Below are positions 56,224-64,000 of a stretch of DNA of 64,000 bases, piece after piece. Location: the NCBI GenBank assembly GCA_030549495.1, contig JAUIRK010000220.1, forward strand, positions 1 through 64,000, written 5' to 3'. The translations under genes and the position numbers were made by a program. Origin of the DNA: Nectonema munidae (Eukaryota; Nematomorpha; Nectonematoida; Nectonematidae). Numbering within the stretch: position 1 is the first letter of the stretch; every line of letters starts with the position of its first letter. A model generated the notes under the pieces. That model was not told the DNA's origin, searched no databases, and saw nothing but the letters and a program-made list of their open reading frames with translations.

Positions 56224-58548
56224 CATTGGTTCCCAACCTCTTTTGTGCCATCTCCCTTTTCCGTCACTTTTTCACTTGTGGACCACTACAACGAATTAGG
56301 TTAAGCCAGCAAGATGAATAAACGATTTTTCTCAAAAATGAATATATTCGTATAAAATGCTTTGCATTGTTTTGCTGATTTAGGACTTTTTATATGAAAT
56401 CAGAAAACATTCCGTTCAGTAGCACTTTTTTATTTAAGTAAAATACATAGGAAAAATGTTATGTTAATGTTGTTATAGGTGTAGGTATTGCACGCAAAAA
56501 CTTTCTTTATCATACTTGCCATATTTTTGAGCTTGCAAGCACATGTATGTGTGAATAAAAAATATCACAAAACTTGTATGAATAAAACACATGTATGAAT
56601 AAAAGACAAAAAAAATCACAAAAACATCAGTGAATGAAACTTTATATTTCCCAATGCGACTTTTGGGTTGTTTTTGAGCAACCAGCTCATGAATCCTTGG
56701 CACAGACAGCTTGTTCCTTGATTTTGATTTTATTGCAAACACAGGTAGGTTGAAGCAAAAGGTAAAAGAAATGCGAACTGCCAGATCACTTATTTTTGGT
56801 TATGATTCCATCATTGAACCCCAGAGCCAAACAAAGAGTTTGACTGGAACACATTCTTGGCTGTTGAATCGTGGATGAGCTCAATGAACTTTTCTTGTGC
56901 GTCTTCTAACACATCATCAACCTCACATAAGAACGGATTTTTTGCCAATCCTGCATGCTAGGGGCAAAGTCAGAAAAGTAATGGCCAAATTCATCATCTA
57001 GCTGAGACAAGAGATCTATGATTTGCTTGGACAAGTTGCATGAAAGCTGACCATGAGCAAGAACTTCATTCAATGATGGAAACATCATAAATTTTTCTAC
57101 ACTCACTCTTTTTTTATACAGCTTCAATTTGGCCAAAAATGCATGTATTGAGTCATAGTGTCTAAGCAAGTTTGAATCCTTTCTTTGGAGTCTCTCTGCA
57201 GACACTCACCTAAAGGATGTATAAAAGAGCAAGAAACTATGTTCAGATTCTATATCATGACACATTTGCTGGAACAGCCTGGTGTTGAAGGCAGAGTTTT
57301 TTACATAGTTCATAACCTTGACAATAACAATAAAAATTGTGAGAAGCCAAGAAGGAAGCAATTTAGAGGCCAGAGCCTCCCGATCAATGGAGCAGTGCAC
57401 ATGAACTGCATTTGGTGCTTTGGATTTTACTTTGGTTTGGAAATCCCATCTCGACCCAAGCATGGCTGGAGCTCCATCAGTTGTGATTCCAACAAGATTA
57501 TTCCAACTCAAACCATGCTTGTCAAAAAACGATGACAGAGCATTCATCACATCAGTGGCCCTACATGACGTTTCAAGATTTTGAGAGCAAAGAAATTCCT
57601 CCTTGATTATGGCTTTGAACAGGTATCGGCAGTATACCAACAGCTGACACGCCATTTCTATATCAGTGAATTCATCGACCTGTATACCAAAATGAGAATG
57701 CTTTTATCTCTTCAATAATTTGATTTTCACATCTCCTGACATATCTCTGATTCTTTTCTGGATAGTATTATTCGAAGGAGATACAGTCATTCGTTTCTGT
57801 GTTGCTTCTGCTCCAAGAACCAGTCTATCCATTTCTTTTACACAAGGTAGGATCAATCCTTCATCAATTGTGTGTGGTTTTTTTCCGGTGCTTCTAAATA
57901 AGCCACTCTGTATGATGCTTCTACGATGTTCCCTCTCTTCCCTTGGAAGCTACCATCAAGTTTTTGCCTCTTCATTTCATCAGCTTTCCTCTTGAAGAAA
58001 ACATTTTCCTTCTTAGCATACTCAGAGTGGCATTTGGTGAGGTGAAATTGTAATTTTGAAGGCTTCAGTGAATCATTTCCCAGAACGCGAAAACAAATAA
58101 CACACTGTGGGAGATCTACATTATTTTTTAAATCGAAGTAAACCCCTTAAACTGAAGATAATCTTTCGAGAACTTTCGCTTCTTACTTGACATTCTGCAA
58201 TATCTGTGGATGGAAAAAAGAAAAGTATAATAAAATAAAATAAAGGTCATTTAAAAAAAATAAAGGTCATTTATTAATTTTCCCTCTCTTATTCATATAT
58301 CACGTATATTCATAACATTCGTCATTTCAGGAGGCAATAAATCTTTCTGTCATCTCTCCGGTCACTCATGACCATCCGAAGGGTCAAATTTGTCACATGG
58401 GCCATGAGTTTAACACCCCTGTTACCGCTAGCTACTGTTGAGCAATGCTAGCATTTAAGCCTTCAGTTTTAAGGATTGTGCACAGTAGTATGAATTTTAT
58501 TCTGAGCTCCATATATTATTATATATTATTCCTAGTGGGGAACCATAG
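56224..58548 (-). mobile_element. hAT element, 2.3 kb, with ends and 8-bp duplication
   Basis: The left end CATTGGTTCCCAACC and the right end (outward) CTATGGTTCCCCAC are imperfect inverted repeats. Flanks ATCTAGAT (56216-56223) and CTCTAGAT (58549-58556) match 7 of 8. Inside is the broken transposase described next. This length is typical of a compact autonomous hAT. Confidence 0.75.
56640..58193 (-). pseudogene. hAT transposase, ZBED5-like, with several breaks
   Basis: The ATG at 58191-58193 starts MSSKKRKFSKDYLQFKGF. After a shift near 58125 comes a BED zinc finger, LPQCVICFRVLGN ... LQFHLTKCHSEYAKK, then RGNIVEASYRVAYLEAPEKN, a shift, EGLILPCVKEMDRLVLG and SPSNNTIQKRIRDMSGDVK. Then CRATDVMNALSSFFDKHGLS, NNLVGITTDGAPAMLGSR, AVHVHCSIDREALASKLLP, and in place of a Trp codon a TGA at 57206-57208, continuing VSAERLQRKDSNLLRH and LDDEFGHYFSDFAP. 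The C-terminal dimerisation end is near 56.7 kb (FAIKSKSRNKLSVP). Closest known relatives are ZBED5-type domesticated hAT genes. Dead as assembled. Confidence 0.8.
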
Positions 58549-58559
58549 CTCTAGATTTT

Positions 58560-61500
58560 ATGGAGGTATATGCAATAAGCTATAAATAAATTTATGCATT
58601 TAAAAAGATATTTCTTAATTAATTTTTTCTTCCTTTTCTTTTTATTAGTTTTTTTCCTATATTAATTGTACCTAATTCCTATTTTTTTTATATAAAATAT
58701 CACTTAGCGCATCTCTCCTTATCTCAGGGAGATTCACCATCTCGATGGAAATCTACTTTCCTTTTGAAGATCTTCCGAATCTCCACATTCTCCACGCAAG
58801 GAATTTCAAGTAGAATTATTATAAATCAGAAGTTTATAAATAAATATAAATATAAAAAATAAATAGAATAAAAAAAACAGAAATAAAAACAATTAATAAC
58901 ATCAATTTTGAAGGAATGAAAAACATTTCTTTTTTTATTAATGTTTTCAAACAAATGTAAATATTAGTATACATCAATTTTATCATGCAACATAGTCATG
59001 ATTGCAATATATTTTATAGGGTGCGGGTGTGGCGATAATCAATTAGCGTGATTTTAAATATTATTCATTCAATATATTCGTTTTCTCTTTCAAATTTAAT
59101 CTTAAATTTTCATTTTTTTATTTTTCATTATAGAAGGATTTTATAAGGTTTTTTTTTGTGAAGATGGAAGTGTAACAATTTAAAAAATTGTGATTTTTTA
59201 GAATAAAATTTTTAATTTCTTAGTTCAACATTTTTACTCATTTTATGACTTTAAACCAATTTTTGAAGAATTTATAAGTTAACTATTGTTCCCCCAGAAT
59301 GCATGATCTCTCTCCACTGTCATGATGTCTTAGCAAATTGTTCAATATATTCTCTATTTTATGCAATAAAAATATAAAAAGTGGTAATTTATTTTTTATT
59401 TTTTTTTATTTAATGAGTAAATGTAGTATAATAGAAATTTACTACTTATGTCTTAAATTTATCACTAGTGTGAAATGTGAATAGGAAATAAGATTTTAAT
59501 ATCCACACTAAAGCATTGTTTTATATTTTTCTTATTAATTCAAAATGTTTTGAAATGCTTCCTTTTTCTTAACTCTTCTCTTCTAACTTTTTCTTTGCTC
59601 AAAATAATTTATTTGCTATTATCTAGTAAATTTTAGTTTGGAAAAATGAAATTTAAATGTTAATTTTATGTTTTTATGATTTCATATTATAATATACCGT
59701 CTTTCTATCGTTAATTTAATCAAAAAAAAGATATAGAAAAGGTTTACTGATTTGAAAGAAAATAAGTCATGTTGTTTATTTCAAACAAAAACTAGAAACT
59801 ATTGAAGATATAGTTGTTACATTTTATAAAGCATTGATAAACGCGGTTAGCAATATTTTCAGAATCCAAACTATGGGGAAAGAATGGTCCAAATAATCAT
59901 ATAAAAATGGAAGAAAAAGTGCTTACAATCAAAACAATGGGAATGATAGAAAGAAAGTCAGAAACACGAGTGCATCTATTCAATTTAAGTGCTGAAAAAG
60001 AGACGTGTGGAGCACGCTAAGGATATTTATTCTCTTTGATTTGTGAGATATATAGATTTTTAATAATTTACATATATGCGTATACAATATATATATATAT
60101 ATATTTGTTTTTTGTACAAATGAACATGCAATCATAAATCATATTTAATTAAATATATATTTATTAAAAGCTATTTTGATTCAAGTGTGTATGTGAATAC
60201 AATTAAGTCCAATTAATATACACATCATTTACACACGCACACTTATATTAAAGGCAGGCTAAGATTCAAATGTATTCCGATTGCGTTATATTTGGCTTCT
60301 TGATGTTGAAATTCATTTGTCAAACCAAACACTTATTACATGGGTGCCCCAACCTTTTTATTGAATGATCGACTTTTATATTCGATCCTAAAAAATCGAA
60401 CTTCTAAATTAAATTTTTAAAACTAGTTTTTATTATTGCATGTTAATATGTATGTATGTATTCGTATTTATGTGTGTAAGTAATATGTATGTCTAGATGT
60501 TTTTTTTAAACGTGCATTAATACAACTAAATAGAAAAGTTGTGTCAAGAATGTCACAAAATCTATATGTAAATGTATATATATATATAATCTATGATTAA
60601 TATAGACACGTAGTTTTGGATTTGGCGAAAAATTCCATAAATTTTGTCTTTTTTCAAAGTGATATATGACTGTTTGAAAATGTGAAAAATGCCCTATTTA
60701 GAGGGTGTGTCAAACACACGGCTTGCGTTTGGCATGCACCATTTTACTTACGGGTGATGAGGTTGCGGTATTTGTTATTAGAAAAAGGTATATGTGAGTT
60801 AATAAATTTTGTTTTTACATTTCTATGCAATATTTAAAGATTAAAGAAATATTTTTTGTTATGGCAAAGATATAATATATTTATAGTCTTCAACAAAAAG
60901 GACAATAAACAAACACTCGCTACAACCAAACAAATACAACGTAAAACAATATTCTTTTTGAAATAGCCGCTTTTTGGTCGATTCGAACTTAGATATTGAA
61001 ATTGAGAACAAATGCACAAATCATGGCTTTGATCAGTGAGCCATGTACTCTATTTTATTATCCAACTTGCAAAGCATTTAATAACACTACCAATAGTGAA
61101 AATATCAAGATTTGTTATAAGAGACTTTGGAACAAAGATTTCAGGATTTTTCATTTTCTGAAAAGAAATTTCATTCTTCTTAACACCATTCAATGTTGAT
61201 GCTGTGGATGAAGAATAAAACTTGCAGAGGGAACTGTTAAAATGCGGGCGAATACGAATGCAAACCAAAGTATCTCAAAGTGATGATACCAAATTTTTCT
61301 TATCTTCACAAAAAATTCAAAAACTTTGGAAATTTTACTATAAAAATGATATCAATCTTTGATTCCACCGATGTTTGTTAACATCTATTTTAATTTATGC
61401 AAGGTATAAAAACTTCTCATAGAACGAGTCCGACAGACCAAGAGTTGCCATCTCTAATCATAGTGCGACGGAAAAGATGCCAAGCCTCAAAGCAAAACTA

Positions 61501-62390
61501 GTAAAAATAAATCTTTATAATTTTTATACATTATGTATTTATTCTAATCAAGATTTTATTTTTGTCAAATGAATACTCTTTTTGAATAAAAATACTTTAT
61601 TATGTATAACTTTAAAGCATGATCGCTAACCCCAACTTAATTTCAGCTTAACACCCGTGCTATTGAGTATTTATCATTTGATTTTTTCCATCTTCCTTAA
61701 TGTGCTCAGATTTGTTTTAATAACTTTTCTAACGAAGGTTTGAATCGTTCAAAACATAACCAGCGCAGCTACAAACCTACAAAAAAGAAAAAGATACTTA
61801 TTATTTTCAAACTTAGAAAACAGTTTTTGAAAAATATATTTTTAATTTGAAACTTCAAAGTCAAAACTACAGCTAAAGTTAAAAAAGTTGTGCTTATAAA
61901 AAAAGTGATTTATTGTCGAAAAAGAGGACTCTCAGACATTTGGAAAAAACCCATTTTAACTTCTCTTTCTGTTGTTTCAGAAAGAATGAAATCAAACATT
62001 AAAACTTCTATGTAACTCAACTGTTTTTACAAGAATTGAGAAGTATCTGTAGAATTCATCCTCAAAATGTCATTTTGATGAAAAAAGCAAATTGTGAAAA
62101 AATATCTTCAACCTTACCAAATTTTACAAAATATAAGAAGAATAGCGATGCTGGATTTTAAAATTTTAAAGGCCAGCGTGACATTAGGGAGGGAATAATA
62201 TTTTATTTTTATATTTAAAAGATAAGTTAGTACGCTTATAATTATTTCTTTTGATTAATGAAACGTTTAAAAATTTATAGGTAATACAGGAGTTCAAAAA
62301 CCGAGTAGCGCATTCGCGCGGTGTGACTAGAAATTATACCCATGCGACTAAAAATTTGGTTTGCTAAAACGTATTTTGAAACAAGAATAT
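58560..62390. other. Long AT-rich spacer
   Basis: No gene recognised over 3.8 kb. Small items: AT dinucleotide runs near 60085-60105 and 60567-60590, TATG runs near 60448-60465, and a hAT-terminus-like GGGTGCCCCAACCTTTTTAT at 60341 without a proven partner (GAGGGTGTGTC near 60700 is a candidate). The frames at 60834-61268 look random. Confidence 0.4.
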
Positions 62391-62391
62391 A

Positions 62392-63528
62392 TACCATTTT
62401 TAGTTCTAAACGGTCTTTTTAAAATTCTAAAGTGTCTTTTTCAAATTCTAAAGTGTCTTTTTTAAATTCTAAAGTGTCTTTTTTAAATTCTAAAGTGTCT
62501 TTTTCAAATTCTAAAGTGTCTTTTTTGATTTTACTTTTCTGAATAAGCTTTGAAGTCTTGTTTCTTAATAAATGCGCGTAATATTATGTGCGATTGTCAG
62601 GTTCTACGTGTTGAAACTTTAAAGATACACTGATAATTTTCTAATTCTCCGCCTCTATTTTAATTTTCTTTCTTAATTCGATGCAACTAGCAGTTAATTT
62701 ATAGACAAGTTTTTAACTCTTCAAATTTTGCCTTCTGCATAGATTGTTTTTATATTATAGTAACATAGAATTAATTTTTTTTTAGTTTGTATCGAAAGTT
62801 TCAACTAAGCAAAAAAGTGAATTTTAAAACTTAGTTACGAAAAACGTTTTACATCCATTTATTATCCATTATATAATGAAAAAAAGTGTTCACACAAAAT
62901 TCTTTATTATCATTCAAGTAATTTAAAGCAAAAACAATATATCACATTTTATGAAGAAATAGAAACTCACATTTGCCATTTTTGTATGTTACGTAGTGCA
63001 TGTGCAATGTAGCTTTTGCATTCCTCGCTGTTTTTTTGCTTTAAATTACTTGAATGATAATAAAGAATTTTGTGTGAACACTTTTTTTCATTATATAATG
63101 GATATTAAAATGGATGTAAAACGTTTTTCGAAACTATGTTTTAAAATTCACTTTTTTGCTTAGTTGAAACTTTCGATACAAACTAAAAAATTTTTAATTC
63201 TATGTTACTATAATGTAAAAACAATCAATGCAGAAGGCAAAAATTAAAGAGTTAAAAACTTGTCTATAAATGAACTGCTAGTTGCATCGAATTAAAAAAG
63301 ACTTGAATAGAGGCGGAGAATTAGAAAATTATCAGTGTATCTTTCAACACGTTTACAGAACCTGACGATCGCACATAATATTACACGCATTTATTAAGAA
63401 ACAAGACTTCAAAACTTATTCAGAAAAGTAAAATCAAAAAAGACACTTTAGAATTTGAAAAAGACACTTTAGAATTTAAAAAAGACACTTTAGAATTTAA
63501 AAAAGACCGTTTAGAACTAAAAATGGTA
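62392..63528. repeat. Large palindrome, ~500-540-bp arms, ~97-bp loop
   Basis: The left arm, 62392-62936, and the right arm, 63034-63528, are reverse complements through TACCATTTTTAGTTCTAAAC, TGTTTCTTAATAAATGCGCG, TTCTCCGCCTCTATT and GTGTTCACACAAAATTCTTT. The outer part of each arm is a 21-bp tandem repeat TTCTAAAGTGTCTTTTTnAAA, with about six units left and three right, which explains the unequal arm lengths. No coding capacity. Confidence 0.9.
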
Positions 63529-63597
63529 ATAAACACCAATCAAAAAATTTACCCGTAGACTAAATTTCAATAAATAATTTTAATCCTAATTGATAAA

Positions 63598-63745
63598 GGT
63601 AAAGATAGCGTGGGGTCTTTCATCAAAAAGGCACAATTGTACCGCTTGCATCGAATTATGAGGAAAGTAGACTTGATGCGATATAGAACACAAAACTTTG
63701 AGTTATCGAAGTCCAGTATCTAACAAACCTTACTCACGCCTCCTT
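63598..63745 (-). mobile_element. tRNA-derived SINE, degraded
   Basis: Body words AAAAAGGCACAATTGTACCG, TCGAATTATGAGGAAAGTAG and ACTTGATGCG match the other copies in reverse orientation. The box B is mutated (ATATAGAACACAA on the plus strand). Confidence 0.65.
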
Positions 63746-63749
63746 TTTT

Positions 63750-64000
63750 TATTAATAAATATGAAGTCAAAAAATTATATAAAATTTTATATAGATAAAA
63801 ACAAGCTGACACGTGTTCAAAATTAGTCTCACGCTAGACGGACTCATTTAAAAAAGAATGTTTCAAAATTCATGAAAAAATATGTCAGTAAATGTGAACT
63901 ATTATGCAAAGATAAAAAACTAAAAAGACCCAGCAATGGCTGAATGTTTATTAAAAATGGACAAATATTTTTATTATTGCACAGTTAAAATCTTTATCGT
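63750..64000. other. AT-rich end of the window
   Basis: No feature recognised. Confidence 0.4.

Noticed and set aside
60341-60715. hAT MITE suggested by CCCCAACCTTTTTAT and GAGGGTGTGTC
   Set aside because: The two ends do not match well and I see no target duplication.

Overview
This is a eukaryotic nuclear window that is strongly AT-rich, with long non-coding spacers, GT-AG introns and AATAAA signals. It is dominated by transposable elements: piggyBac, hAT, Helitron, pogo/Tigger and CR1-like non-LTR elements, plus tRNA-derived SINEs and MITEs. Mini-introns and this repeat mix suggest a small invertebrate. I favour an arthropod, possibly a crustacean such as a parasitic copepod, but that is a guess and nothing here proves it. 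Nothing bacterial was seen.

Host-like genes are few. At 3.1-3.8 kb (+) lies a terminal exon with an AKAP7-like 2H-phosphoesterase fold whose histidine motifs are gone. At 5.2-6.3 kb (-) is a five-exon SAM-domain gene with introns of 47-58 bp. From 37.2 to at least 47.6 kb (-) is a coiled-coil gene rebuilt from exons whose phases agree almost throughout; a possible first exon and GC-richer leader lie near 51.1-51.6 kb.

Layout: 0-3 kb is mostly unassigned with a SINE fragment. Two oppositely oriented Helitrons (6.55-7.08 and 11.60-12.08 kb) bracket tandem repeats and a ~1.4 kb palindrome. Then come piggyBac-1 (12.5-14.3), a zinc-finger transposase-like pseudogene with one internal stop (16.4-18.5), a complete piggyBac-2 with inverted ends (18.9-22.1), two unrelated satellites of the same ~150-bp period (22.9-24.3, 25.4-26.8), piggyBac-3 (26.9-27.8), a Tigger tail and MITE (28.5-29.2), and two head-to-tail PHD-ORF1 non-LTR elements (29.4-32.2 and 32.9-36.8).

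Inside and beyond the coiled-coil gene there are a SINE (38.8), a TTAA MITE (40.9), an RT fragment (45.1), a piggyBac-4 fragment (49.9-50.2), more SINEs, one of them split by a hAT MITE with a perfect 8-bp target duplication (55.0-55.5), a complete 2.3-kb hAT element with a broken ZBED5-like transposase (56.2-58.5), and a second ~1.1-kb palindrome (62.4-63.5).

Every transposase and reverse transcriptase is broken, often by single stops or by one-base shifts in A/T runs. The mobile elements therefore look dead, unless part of the damage is assembly error. I found no convincing new multi-gene system. The most unusual items are the giant palindromes, the Helitron-bracketed block, the SAM gene that starts at the edge of a dispersed repeat, and the equal-period satellite pair.
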